A stretch of 22,993 nucleotides of DNA from DASVWH01 sp036389715 (lineage in GTDB: Bacteria; Acidobacteriota; Blastocatellia; Pyrinomonadales; Pyrinomonadaceae): the NCBI GenBank assembly GCA_036389715.1, contig DASVWH010000155.1, forward strand, positions 1 to 22,993, in the 5' to 3' direction. The notes beneath the pieces were generated by a model. That model was not told the DNA's origin. It did no database searches and worked only from the letters and a program-made list of their open reading frames with translations. Each line of letters starts with the position of its first letter. Within the stretch, counting starts at the first letter, position 1. Made by a program: the position numbers and the translations under genes. Of this stretch, positions 13,125 through 21,850 are shown one piece after another.

Positions 13125-15287
13125 ATGGTTCAAGTCAGTGGGGGGATGACGGAGCGGAGGGCCGCACAGCGCGGGCCTGTCCTGCCGGAGTCTTTGCGTG
13201 CTCTGGTGCGGCTGGCGTGGAATTACTGGTGGAGCTGGTCGGCCGACGGCGCGGCCGTCTTTCGTGACCTGGACCCGAACGTCTGGGAAGAGTGCGAGCA
13301 TAATCCGCGCCGCCTGCTCAACGAAATCTCCGAGTTTCGCTTGATGCAGATGGCCACCGACCCCGTCTACACGGAGCGCGTCGAGCGCCTCTCCGAGAGC
13401 TTCGATGCCTACATGGCGCAGGCGCGCGGGCGCGAGTCTCAAACCGGTAGCGGTCTGACGCACGAGCACCCGGTCGCCTATTTCTGCGCCGAGTACGGGA
13501 TACACAATTCGCTGCCGCTCTATTCGGGCGGGCTCGGGATGCTAGCGGGCGATCACCTGAAGTCCGCGAGCGACCTGCGCCTGCCGCTGGTGGCCGTCGG
13601 GCTGCTCTATCGCTACGGCTATTTTCGCCAGCGCCTGAGACGCGACGGCTGGCAGGAGGAGCACTACGGCGAGACGCACCCTTCCGTTCTGCCCATCACC
13701 CAGGTCAGGGACGAAGACGGCGAGCCCTTGAGCGTCGAAGTCTTGATGCGCGGGCGCAGCGTGCGCGCGCACGCCTGGCGCGTCGATGTCGGGCACGTCG
13801 CGCTCTACCTGCTCGACACGAATATCCCGGAGAACGAAGAGACGGACAGGTGGGTGACCGGTCATCTCTACGGCGGCGACCGCGAGACGCGCATCGTGCA
13901 GGAGATGATGCTCGGCATCGGCGGCATCCGGCTCTTGCGCCGCCTGCGGATAGAGCCGCACGTCTATCATCTGAACGAAGGCCACTCGGCCTTTCTGACG
14001 CTGGAGTTGGCGCGCGAGCTGAGGGAGTCTCGCGGGCTCGGCTTCACGGAGGCTGCGGCCGAAGTCCGCGAGCGTTGCGTCTTTACGACGCACACGCCGG
14101 TCGCCGCCGGTAATGACGAGTTCGATGTTTCGCTCGTCGAGCAGTGCTTCGGCTCAAGCTATGAAGAGGCGCTCGGGCTCTCGCACGAAGAGTTTCTCAA
14201 CATGGGCCGCACGGGGACAAACGACGCGCGGGAGCCTTACGGGCTGACGCCGCTGGCCATCAGGATGTGCCGTTCGACCAACGGCGTGAGCCGCAAGCAC
14301 GGCGAAGTCTCGCGCTCTCTCTGGCAGAAGATGTGGCCGGGCCGGGCCCTGGCGGAGATTCCGATTACGTCCGTCACCAACGGCGTGCACGCGCCGACCT
14401 GGGTCGCGCCGCTCATCCGCAGGCTCTACGAAAAGCACGTCGGCGCGGACTGGCCCGAAGCGCTGCTCGACGCGGAGAGATGGCGCGCGGGCGTCGGCCG
14501 GATTACGGATGAAGAGCTGTGGCGCGTCCAGACCCTGCTCAAGCAGCGGCTCATCGCCTTCGTCCGTCACCGCACCTTTCACGCGCGGCTCAATCTCGGC
14601 GAGAGCATGGAGTACACGGAATCGGCGCGCACGCTCTTCGACCCGGAGGCCCTGACGATAGGCTTCGCGCGCCGCGTCGCGGGCTACAAACGCTGGGGAC
14701 TGCTCTTGACCGACCCGCACAGGCTGCTGCGCCTGATGAACCACGCTGAGCGCCCCGTCCAGTTCATCTTCGCGGGCAAGGCGCACCCGCAGGACCAGGG
14801 CGCGAAGTTCATCCTGCAACAGATGGCCATCTGGAAGCACGACCCGCTGGTCCGGGACCGCGCCGTCTTCATCCAGGACTACGACCAGGAGATCGCCAGG
14901 CAGCTCGTCCAGTCCGTTGATGTCTGGATGAACGTCCCGCGCCGCCCGCTCGAAGCCTCCGGCACGAGCGGCGAGAAGGTGGCGATGAACGGCGGGCTCA
15001 ACCTCTCGATTCTGGATGGCTGGTGGATAGAGGGCTACGACGGGACAAACGGCTTCGCCATCGGCGACAACGTCGAAGGCGAGGAGACCGACGACGTGGA
15101 CGCGAGCGACGCCGAATCGCTCTACCGCCTGCTCGAAGAAGAGGTCGTGCCCTGCTATTACGAGCGTGACGCGGGCGGGCTCCCGCGCCGCTGGCTGGCG
15201 ATGATGAAACGCTCGATAGAGACGCTCGGCCCGGCCTTCAACAGCGACCGGATGGTCGAGGAGTACGCGCGGGAAATCTACCTCTAA
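13125..15287 (+). CDS. glgP: alpha-glucan (glycogen) phosphorylase, GT35, short bacterial/archaeal type
   Basis: 720 residues. It releases glucose-1-phosphate from glycogen or maltodextrin using pyridoxal phosphate. An N-terminal segment (about 20-80, LVRLAWNYWWSWSADGAAVF) is the DUF3417-type start of this phosphorylase branch. Then come VAYFCAEYGIHNSLPLYSGG (glucan-synthase-like fold), VYHLNEGHSAFL, FTTHTPVAAGNDEF, ITSVTNGVHAPTW, FARRVAGYKRW and EASGTSGEKVAMNGGLNL; the last holds the PLP lysine (Lys618). WWIEGYDGTNGFAIG also fits. The ATG at 13125 has GGGGCG about 9 nt upstream; the ATG at 13146 is an alternative. It is probably co-transcribed with the macro-domain gene. No other glycogen genes are in the window. 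Confidence 0.94.
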   Translation: MVQVSGGMTERRAAQRGPVLPESLRALVRLAWNYWWSWSADGAAVFRDLDPNVWEECEHNPRRLLNEISEFRLMQMATDPVYTERVERLSESFDAYMAQARGRESQTGSGLTHEHPVAYFCAEYGIHNSLPLYSGGLGMLAGDHLKSASDLRLPLVAVGLLYRYGYFRQRLRRDGWQEEHYGETHPSVLPITQVRDEDGEPLSVEVLMRGRSVRAHAWRVDVGHVALYLLDTNIPENEETDRWVTGHLYGGDRETRIVQEMMLGIGGIRLLRRLRIEPHVYHLNEGHSAFLTLELARELRESRGLGFTEAAAEVRERCVFTTHTPVAAGNDEFDVSLVEQCFGSSYEEALGLSHEEFLNMGRTGTNDAREPYGLTPLAIRMCRSTNGVSRKHGEVSRSLWQKMWPGRALAEIPITSVTNGVHAPTWVAPLIRRLYEKHVGADWPEALLDAERWRAGVGRITDEELWRVQTLLKQRLIAFVRHRTFHARLNLGESMEYTESARTLFDPEALTIGFARRVAGYKRWGLLLTDPHRLLRLMNHAERPVQFIFAGKAHPQDQGAKFILQQMAIWKHDPLVRDRAVFIQDYDQEIARQLVQSVDVWMNVPRRPLEASGTSGEKVAMNGGLNLSILDGWWIEGYDGTNGFAIGDNVEGEETDDVDASDAESLYRLLEEEVVPCYYERDAGGLPRRWLAMMKRSIETLGPAFNSDRMVEEYAREIYL

Positions 15288-15310
15288 GACACTCTCCGAG
15301 GGTTGCCGCG

Positions 15311-15350
15311 AACCGCCTGCGAGAATCGAATTTCGCGGGCGGTTTGTGTT
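15311..15350 (+). terminator. hairpin after the phosphorylase gene
   Basis: A 12-bp stem with one G-U pair (AACCGCCTGCGA, 15311-15322, with TCGCGGGCGGTT, 15333-15344) is followed by TGTGTT. It starts 23 bp after the stop codon. The T-run is weak but the position fits a terminator separating the phosphorylase from the kinase gene. Confidence 0.55.
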
Positions 15351-15461
15351 AGACTGTCGCCCTTGCCCAGAGCGGCCCTGAATAAGAGGAAGCGGGCCGC
15401 GACAATCTTCAGCGCAACTGATGCGCGTTTGAATAGCACTGGCGGTGGATTGAAATCCCCT

Positions 15462-17570
15462 ATGAAATTGTGTCCGGTCTGTAAATCGAAATACGAAGAC
15501 AGCGTCAGCTTCTGCCCCGTAGACGGCGAGGTGCTCGACGACGACCCGACGACCATCGTTGACTCTGTCCTCGACGGCCAGTATCACATCGAAGCGTTGC
15601 TCGGGCGCGGTGGAATGGGGGCGGTCTACCGCGCGCGCCACATCCTTTTGGGCGATAGGGTCGCCATCAAGGTGCTGCCGCCGCAGATGCGCAACAACGC
15701 GGAGTGGCTGCGCCGCTTTCGCCGCGAGGGACAGGCCGCGCGCCGCTTCCGCCATCCGAACGCCGTCACCGTCTACGACCTGCGCACGACGAGTGAGGGC
15801 CTCATCTACATGGTCATGGAGTATGTCGAGGGACATACGCTCGATGTCGAATTGAAGCGGCGCGGGCGCTTCACCCCGGCCGAAGCCTTCGCCGTCCTTG
15901 AGCCCGTGATGAGCGTGCTCAACGCCGCGCACGCGATGGGGGTGGTCCACCGCGACCTCAAGCCGGAAAATATCATGATCGGTAAGCCCAACGAGCAGGG
16001 GCAATCCGTGACGAAGCTGCTCGATTTGGGGATCGCCAAGATCAGCGAGGTGGCGGGCACGGAGACGGGCGGCTCGACCGCGCTGACGGTCGCCGGGCAG
16101 GTCCTCGGGACGCCCTTTTACATGTCGCCGGAGCAGTGGGGCGAGGTCTCGGACGACGGCAATACGGAGATTGACGGGCGCGCGGACATCTACAGCCTGG
16201 GCGTCGTCTTCTACGAGCTGGTGATGGGCCGCCGCCCCTTCATCGGCTTGACCTTGCAGGAGTTACGGCGCGAGCACGTTTCCGTCACGCCGCGCCCGCT
16301 CGATGAAGTCCAGAGCGAAGTGCCGCGGGCTTTCAGCCAGGCGATTGCGCGCGCGATGTCGAAGGATCGCGGCCAGCGGCAGGCGACGGCCGGGGAACTG
16401 GCGGGCGAACTGCGCGCGGCGCTCGGGCTGCCCGCGATGAGCAGCTCGATGCCCGGCTTCGAGATGAGCAGCGGCACTCACAGCGGCGGCATGTCTTCGC
16501 CGACGAGCGTTAATGCCGTTGTCGAGGGCCGCGCGGCCCAGACCTCCGCGCCCCAGATGCCGGAAGCGCCGGGCGAAGGCGCGGACGTGCTGACGCCGAC
16601 TATCCTGACGGTCGATTCGCCGCCCAGGCCGCAGGCGGATGCGCCGTCGCCGCTCGCGCCGACATCGCTCGCGCAGCAGATGCCTCCGCCCTACCAGCCG
16701 CAACAGCCTGCGCCTTCCTACAATGCGGGCCATGCGACAGCGCCGCCGCTGCCGACGGTCGCAACGAACTCGGCCGGTTTCTCGCACGGCGGACAGGCTC
16801 AACCGTTCTCCCACGCGCCCGCACAGACGCCGCGCCGTTCGTCTTCCACCCCGCTCATCCTCGCGGTGCTGGCCGTGCTGCTGCTCGGCGGCGGCGCCGG
16901 GGCCTGGTTCCTGCTGCGCAATCGCGGCGACCAGCCTGCCGTCGCGGAGAACAAACCCGGCACGGCCGAAGAGGCTAACAAGAAGGCGACGGCGCCGGAG
17001 GCTGGGACGACGGTGGCGGGCACGCGCGAAGCCGTCAACTACTGGCTGGAGCTGGAAGGCGCGAAGGGTCAGGAATCCGAGCGAGGCGTGGGCAACGTCC
17101 CGCTCGCTTCGGGTCAGGCCTTCAAGTTTCATTTCACGCCCAACGAGAACGGCTATCTCTACATCGTCGGGCCGGGCGAGGGCAACGTGCCGACGACATT
17201 TCTGACCGATAAACCGCTCGAAGATTACGGGGAGACGAACGCGGTCGAAAGCGGCGTGGACTTCAGTTTTCCAGAGGGCGAAGACGGCTGGATCGAGCTT
17301 GATAAAAAGGCCGGGACCGAAGTCTACACAGTGATTTTTTCGCCGACGCGCATCTCGACCCCGGCCTTTCTCAAGGCGGGCGCGGGCCGCGACCTGACCG
17401 CCGCGGAACAGAAGGAGTTGGAGGATTTCAAGGCGAGATACAAGGCAAATGCGCCCGCTTCGGACGTCATCAACGCGAATGGAGATGAGCCGCTGGTGTC
17501 CGTCAGAGTCCCGCAGGCCGCCGCCGCAGGCGAGCCCGTGATCTTCGATATTCGCCTCGAACATAAGTGA
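15462..17570 (+). CDS. membrane Ser/Thr protein kinase with zinc ribbon and extracytoplasmic DUF4384-like domain
   Basis: 702 residues. It begins with a zinc-ribbon-like CPVC (Cys4, Cys7) and CPVD (Cys18, Asp21). A Hanks-type kinase spans about 41-320: glycine loop GRGGMGAVY, Lys70 in AIKVL, catalytic Asp165 in HRDLKPEN, and metal Asp188 in DLG (DFG in most kinases), then GTPFYMSPEQW. A Pro/Ala/Ser/Gln-rich linker (about 325-460) leads to one membrane span (about 463-486). The outer part (about 520-700) contains YWLELEG and FKFHFTPNENGYLYIVGPGEG, the DUF4384 pattern shared with the next protein. The ATG at 15462 is chosen because it starts the zinc ribbon; no strong ribosome site is seen. It probably phosphorylates cytoplasmic targets in response to something sensed outside. 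The DUF4384 and CHAT genes follow. Confidence 0.9.
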   Translation: MKLCPVCKSKYEDSVSFCPVDGEVLDDDPTTIVDSVLDGQYHIEALLGRGGMGAVYRARHILLGDRVAIKVLPPQMRNNAEWLRRFRREGQAARRFRHPNAVTVYDLRTTSEGLIYMVMEYVEGHTLDVELKRRGRFTPAEAFAVLEPVMSVLNAAHAMGVVHRDLKPENIMIGKPNEQGQSVTKLLDLGIAKISEVAGTETGGSTALTVAGQVLGTPFYMSPEQWGEVSDDGNTEIDGRADIYSLGVVFYELVMGRRPFIGLTLQELRREHVSVTPRPLDEVQSEVPRAFSQAIARAMSKDRGQRQATAGELAGELRAALGLPAMSSSMPGFEMSSGTHSGGMSSPTSVNAVVEGRAAQTSAPQMPEAPGEGADVLTPTILTVDSPPRPQADAPSPLAPTSLAQQMPPPYQPQQPAPSYNAGHATAPPLPTVATNSAGFSHGGQAQPFSHAPAQTPRRSSSTPLILAVLAVLLLGGGAGAWFLLRNRGDQPAVAENKPGTAEEANKKATAPEAGTTVAGTREAVNYWLELEGAKGQESERGVGNVPLASGQAFKFHFTPNENGYLYIVGPGEGNVPTTFLTDKPLEDYGETNAVESGVDFSFPEGEDGWIELDKKAGTEVYTVIFSPTRISTPAFLKAGAGRDLTAAEQKELEDFKARYKANAPASDVINANGDEPLVSVRVPQAAAAGEPVIFDIRLEHK

Positions 17571-17633
17571 AGGGCGCGCTCCGTTCCCCGGCTCATTCGG
17601 CCGCGCCGAGCATTAAGCATTGTTTGAAAGTTA

Positions 17634-17669
17634 AAGAAGTAATCGAAGGAGTAATCAAAGGAGTAATCA
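17634..17669 (+). repeat. three tandem 12-bp repeats carrying Shine-Dalgarno sequences
   Basis: Three direct copies of AAGGAGTAATCA (the first is AAGAAGTAATCG) run straight into the ATG of the DUF4384 gene: 17634-17645, 17646-17657, 17658-17669. The last AAGGAG lies 5 nt before the ATG and is the working ribosome site; the second is 12 nt further upstream. Copy number could change by slippage and so alter translation or the distance to upstream signals. Confidence 0.9.
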
Positions 17670-18652
17670 TGCGCTTGAAGATTTTTACCCCGATTTTGGC
17701 CGCCGCTCTTTTCGTCAGCACGGGTGCGCTCGTGCGCGCGCAGGACCAGAATGAAGAGGAGACCGTCCGCGGCTCGTTTCTGACGACGCGCGTCGGCGTC
17801 TCGGCCAGCGCCGGGACGGGCTCCGCCTCGCAGCTCAATTCCGCCACGGGAAGCAGCCGTCCGACCCGCCGCAACACCGGCAAAAGCACGAAGGGCACGA
17901 CCGGCAGAAATAGCGCCGGGGCCAGCGTCAGCGCCAAGGGAACGGCCGGAAATAAGGGCGCGAGCGTCAAGGCCAGCGGCGCGGCTTCCGTCAACACCGG
18001 CCCGGCCGCGAAGGGCTACGCGCCGACGGCCATCGGGCTCGGCTATACGTTCTACCTGCGCGACGCGAGCGGCAATCCGGTGCGCGTAGACCCGGCGCGC
18101 GAGTTTCACTCCGGCGACCGGATACGCATCTCGCTGGAGACGAACACGGACGGCTATCTCTACATCTTTCACACGGAGAACAACGGCGAGCCGGAGATGC
18201 TCTACCCGGATGCGCGGCTCGACAAAGGCGAGAACTTCGTCGAGGCGCACGTCCCCTACGAGATACCCTGGAACGGCGAGACGGAGGACCGCCGCTGGCT
18301 CGTCTTCGACAACAAGCCCGCGACCGAGCGCCTCTACATCGTCGTCGCGCGCCAGCCGCTGCCGGGCGTCCCGACGGCCGCCGCCTTAATTGATTTCTGC
18401 GACAAGAACAAGGGGCGCTGCCCCTGGCGGCCCGCCGCCGGGATGTGGACGCAGGTGAGGGTCAACGCGGAGGCCAAGGCGGGCGTGGACAAGCACGCCG
18501 CCTACGGCCAGCAGCAGACGGAAGTCGAGCGCGAATCGCGGACGCGCGGTCTCGGCCTGAGCCCGGAAGCGCCCGAGCCCTCCATCGTCCGCATGAATGC
18601 TTCGGCCAATGCGCCCATCCTCGTCACGGCCATTGACCTGATTCACAGGTAA
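17669..18652 (+). CDS. secreted DUF4384 domain protein
   Basis: 327 residues. Signal peptide 1-24 (MRLKIFTPILAAALFVSTGA then LVRA-QD). Residues about 50-115 are a low-complexity Ser/Gly/Thr/Lys/Ala tract, probably disordered. The DUF4384 domain spans about 120-270: YTFYLRDASGNPVRV, FHSGDRIRISLETNTDGYLYIF, EPEMLYPDARLDKGENFV and ERLYIVVARQPLPG. Cys244 and Cys251 (DFCDKNKGRC) could form a disulfide. The tail includes TRGLG (292-296), also found twice in the CHAT protein. DUF4384 domains are often found with caspase-like or kinase proteins and are thought to act in sensing or binding. The ATG at 17669 follows the triple ribosome-site repeat; a GTG at 17567 overlapping the kinase stop is rejected because it would bury the signal peptide. 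Confidence 0.88.
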   Translation: MRLKIFTPILAAALFVSTGALVRAQDQNEEETVRGSFLTTRVGVSASAGTGSASQLNSATGSSRPTRRNTGKSTKGTTGRNSAGASVSAKGTAGNKGASVKASGAASVNTGPAAKGYAPTAIGLGYTFYLRDASGNPVRVDPAREFHSGDRIRISLETNTDGYLYIFHTENNGEPEMLYPDARLDKGENFVEAHVPYEIPWNGETEDRRWLVFDNKPATERLYIVVARQPLPGVPTAAALIDFCDKNKGRCPWRPAAGMWTQVRVNAEAKAGVDKHAAYGQQQTEVERESRTRGLGLSPEAPEPSIVRMNASANAPILVTAIDLIHR

Positions 18653-18799
18653 ACCTAGCAGGGCGAACGAGCAGAAGGGTTTGAGAGGGAAGAGGGGAAA
18701 GGCAGGACGGCCCGGCGCGTCAATTCCGGCCCGGCCTCTTCCCCTTTGACCCTTTCGCCCTTCTTTCAGTCGCTCCTCGTTCTATTTTCGGAGAAAGAA
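18653..18799. other. spacer between DUF4384 and CHAT genes with imperfect palindromes
   Basis: 147 bp with no gene. A purine-rich run (about 18673-18698, GAAGGGTTTGAGAGGGAAGA then GGGG) has an imperfect complement (about 18733-18756, GGCCTCTTCCCCTTTGACCC), around a GC-rich core with GGCCCGGC-type direct repeats. It may form a leaky hairpin and set different levels for the CHAT gene. There is no T-run, so a firm terminator is not claimed. Confidence 0.3.
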
Positions 18800-21655
18800 A
18801 TGAGGCTAAAGTTGAAATCCCCCGTTTATCTACTGGTGCTTGCGCTCTTTTTAGCCACCGTCCCCGGCAATCCCCTCGCGCTGCGTGCGCGTGCGGAGCT
18901 TGGCCGGACGCCTGCGGCCAATGAACCGGCGCAGCAGGGCTCACAGGCGGCCGAAGCTCTCAAGCAGGGCAAAGTCCTGCTCAAGCGCGGCAAGTCCGAC
19001 CAGGCGCTCGCCCGTCTTCAGACGGCGCTCAGTCTCTTCAAACAGGCGGGCAACAGCAAGGGCGAGGCGGCCGCCAACGATGCGCTCGGCGACCTCTACG
19101 TGCGGCAGGGGCAGTACCCGGTCGCGCTCAACTATTACCAGGGCGCACGTGAAGCCTTCATGTCGGCGGCCGGTAAACAGGGCGCGCTTGAGACTACCTT
19201 CGGGATGCCCGACAACGAGTACAACGCGAACCTGATGCTGGCCAAGATCGGCGAGACGAACTTCCGCATGGGCAAGGTCTCGGAGGCCAGCGCCGCCTAT
19301 GGCCAGATGAAGGTCGAAAAACCGGACCCCTCGAAGCTGACGGGCGGGGTCGTCAAAAAGCCGAGCGTCGGCGGCCTGCTCGGCGGCGGCGGTCTGATGG
19401 GCAAATTGGGGGGCGGCGGCGGGGCCGCGGGCGCTGCCGGGACGGCGATGGGCGTCGCGGGCGCGGTCAAGGGCGCGGTCGAGCTTTACCGTCAGAACAT
19501 CATCTACTCGGCCCACGAACTCGGGCTCGGCCGCATAGACTACTTCAACAACAGCCTCGACAGCTCGCGCAAGCACTTCGAGGAGGCGCTGGCGACGGCC
19601 GGGATGGCGATTATCGGCAAGTTCGGCCAGTCGCGCCGCGTCCGCGCCGCCGCGCGCACCAGCCTCGGCGACATAGCGCTGCGCCAGAATCGTCTCAAGG
19701 ACGCCGTCAAGCTCTACGGCGATGCGGTCAAGGGCGCGCAGGAAGACAAGCGCCTGGACCTGGTCTGGCCCGCCCAGCGCGGCCTCGGCAAGAGCCGCTG
19801 GCTGATGGCGGCGCTGGAGAAAGACCCCAAGAAAGCGCAGAAGGGCAGAGACGACGCCATCCTCTCTTACCGCGAGGCGCTCAAGACCATCGAGACGATT
19901 CGCGCCGGGAGTCTGCGCGCGGACGAAGCCCGGACGACGTTTCTCGCCACGACGAAGGATGTCTATGACGAGACTTCTAGTAACCTGGCGGAGATGGCGC
20001 TCCTGAGCGCGCCTTCTGCCAATGCTGCGCTCGAAGGCCAGGCGCTCGCCTACGCCGCAGAGGCTTTCAGGGTCGTCGAGCAGGGCCGTGCCCGCTCGCT
20101 GCTGGACATGCTCGGCGAAGCCGGGGGCGACATCACGGAGGGCGTCCCCGCCGACCTGCTCAAGCGCAAACAGGATAACCTGGACCGCCAGCAGGAGATT
20201 GCACAGCAACTGACGGGCATCACCGTCGCCGAAGGTGAAGAGAAGCCGGACACGAATAAGCTCGAAGCCGAGCTGGAGACGCTCTCGACGGCTTACGACG
20301 AGATCGAAAATCAGATCAGGGCCGCGAGCCCCAAGTATGCCGCGCTGACCGCGCCGCAGCCCCTGACTCTGGCCGAAGCACAGCAGAAGGTGCTCGACGA
20401 CAAGACGGCGCTGCTCGAATACAGCCTCGGCGACGAACGCTCCTATCTCTGGGCCGTGACGCAAACGAGCGTCGCGCTCTACAAGCTGCCGGGGCGCGCA
20501 GGGGTCAACCAGCAGGCGCTCGATTTACGCGCGCAGTTGATTCCGCCCAAGCTCCAACGCCGCATCGTCGGCATTGACGTGGCCGATACGACGCGCGGCC
20601 TCGGCGTCGGCGGCGACCCGCAGGCGACAGGCTCGGCGGCGGCCTTCGCCGCCTCCTCCAACGCTCTCTACAAGACAGTGGTCGAGCCCGCGGCAGCCGT
20701 CATCGGCGACAAGCGCCTGCTCGTAGTGGCCGACGGCGCGCTCAACTACGTGCCCTTTGAAGCCCTCGTGACGGCCGCCGGAGGCTCCGACTATTCGAGC
20801 CTTCCTTACCTCGTCAAGACTAATGAAGTCGTCTACGCGCCGTCGGCCTCCGTCATCGCGGTCATCCGCCAGCAGGGCAACAAGGCGAGCGGTAAAAATC
20901 TGCTGCTCGTCGCCGACCCGGTCTTCAATCCGGGCGACCCGCGCGCACGGGGCGCGGCGGTGGGAGCGAGCGCGCAGGCCGGGGCCGATACGCGCGGCCT
21001 CGGGCTGGCCAGCGCCGTGACGGACGTGGCCGGGATACCCGCGAGCGGGCCAGCGCCCGCCGGGGGCTTTCAGCTGGCGCGCTTGAACGGCACGCGCGTC
21101 GAGGCCGAACAGATCGCCAGGCTCGCACGCTCGACGGGCGGGCAGGCGGACATCTGGCTCGACCTGGACGCCAGCGAAGGTAACGTGGCCACCCGCGACA
21201 TCAAGAAGTACAGGGTCGTCCACATCGCTACGCACGGGCTGCTCAACGCCGAGCGCCCGCAGTTCACGGGCGTCGTTCTCTCGCTCGTCGGCAATAAGAG
21301 CGGCGACGGATTCCTGCGCACGGATGAAATCTTCAACCTGAACCTGGGCGGGGCGCTCGTCATGCTCTCGGCCTGCGAGACGGGTCTGGGCAAGGAGAAG
21401 CGCGGCGAGGGCGTGATCGGCCTGACGCGGGCCTTCATGTACGCGGGCGCGCCGACCGTCGGCGTCAGTCTCTGGTCGGTCGCAGATAAATCGACCGCCG
21501 ACCTGATGACGGACTTCTACAAGCGCCTGCTCTCCGGGACCGACGCTTCGCCGAGCGCCGCCATGCGCGGGGCGCAAAACGCCATGATTACCGGGAAGAA
21601 ATACGCCGCCCCTTTTTACTGGGCTCCTTTCGTCCTCGTCGGCGAGTGGCGGTAA
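18800..21655 (+). CDS. secreted TPR-CHAT caspase-like protease
   Basis: 951 residues. The ATG at 18800 has GGAGAAAG 3-4 nt upstream and starts a signal peptide (hydrophobic about 9-22, ending near ALRARA). An in-frame start at 18746 would bury the signal and is rejected. TPR repeats span about 50-430, e.g. KQGKVLLKRGKSDQALARLQ and GDLYVRQGQYPVALNYYQGA, interrupted by a Gly/Ala-rich insert (about 180-225). A coiled segment (about 440-515) precedes the CHAT domain (about 520-951). The catalytic pair is intact: His812 in VVHIATHG and Cys859 in MLSACETGLGKEKRGEGVIG. The end, FYWAPFVLVGEW, is typical. CHAT proteins are clan CD (caspase/separase-like) peptidases. Secretion is unusual for a signalling protease and matches the exported neighbours. 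TRGLG occurs at 598-602 and 731-735, in predicted loops. Confidence 0.93.
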   Translation: MRLKLKSPVYLLVLALFLATVPGNPLALRARAELGRTPAANEPAQQGSQAAEALKQGKVLLKRGKSDQALARLQTALSLFKQAGNSKGEAAANDALGDLYVRQGQYPVALNYYQGAREAFMSAAGKQGALETTFGMPDNEYNANLMLAKIGETNFRMGKVSEASAAYGQMKVEKPDPSKLTGGVVKKPSVGGLLGGGGLMGKLGGGGGAAGAAGTAMGVAGAVKGAVELYRQNIIYSAHELGLGRIDYFNNSLDSSRKHFEEALATAGMAIIGKFGQSRRVRAAARTSLGDIALRQNRLKDAVKLYGDAVKGAQEDKRLDLVWPAQRGLGKSRWLMAALEKDPKKAQKGRDDAILSYREALKTIETIRAGSLRADEARTTFLATTKDVYDETSSNLAEMALLSAPSANAALEGQALAYAAEAFRVVEQGRARSLLDMLGEAGGDITEGVPADLLKRKQDNLDRQQEIAQQLTGITVAEGEEKPDTNKLEAELETLSTAYDEIENQIRAASPKYAALTAPQPLTLAEAQQKVLDDKTALLEYSLGDERSYLWAVTQTSVALYKLPGRAGVNQQALDLRAQLIPPKLQRRIVGIDVADTTRGLGVGGDPQATGSAAAFAASSNALYKTVVEPAAAVIGDKRLLVVADGALNYVPFEALVTAAGGSDYSSLPYLVKTNEVVYAPSASVIAVIRQQGNKASGKNLLLVADPVFNPGDPRARGAAVGASAQAGADTRGLGLASAVTDVAGIPASGPAPAGGFQLARLNGTRVEAEQIARLARSTGGQADIWLDLDASEGNVATRDIKKYRVVHIATHGLLNAERPQFTGVVLSLVGNKSGDGFLRTDEIFNLNLGGALVMLSACETGLGKEKRGEGVIGLTRAFMYAGAPTVGVSLWSVADKSTADLMTDFYKRLLSGTDASPSAAMRGAQNAMITGKKYAAPFYWAPFVLVGEWR

Positions 21656-21737
21656 GAGTAAGCAAGAAAAGGGGTTCGGGCCGCACTCCGAGCGGGCCCC
21701 GGATTGGTCAAGGCGCACCGCTTCGCGCGCCGCACTG

Positions 21738-21774
21738 ATAAGGGTGAGGATTTTCCTCACCCTTATTCTCTTTT
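21738..21774 (+). terminator. Rho-independent terminator after the CHAT gene
   Basis: A perfect 13-bp stem (ATAAGGGTGAGGA, 21738-21750, with TCCTCACCCTTAT, 21754-21766) has a 3-nt loop and is followed by TCTCTTTT. It ends the CHAT transcript about 80 bp after the stop codon, so the lipoprotein gene at 21851 needs its own promoter or read-through. Confidence 0.92.
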
Positions 21775-21850
21775 GGATGAGCCGTTTTTCTCCCCGTTTT
21801 CGCGTTATCAGGTAGCGGCTCGAATGCGGAATCGAAACAGGAGAAGAACG

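Noticed and set aside
14154..16004. Minus-strand frame of 616 codons across the phosphorylase and kinase genes.
   Set aside because: It spans two well-supported plus-strand genes and the hairpin between them and has shadow composition.
17634..17669. Tandem 12-bp repeats considered as iterons or an origin.
   Set aside because: They end exactly at a start codon and contain Shine-Dalgarno sequences; no replication initiator gene is nearby.
15462..21655. CHAT protein considered as part of a CRISPR-guided caspase system (TPR-CHAT/Csx29 type).
   Set aside because: No CRISPR array or gRAMP/Cas7-11 gene is present, and this CHAT protein has a signal peptide.
18941..21760. Long minus-strand frames opposite the CHAT gene.
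   Set aside because: Shadows of a gene with intact CHAT catalytic motifs, TPR repeats and a signal peptide; no independent support.
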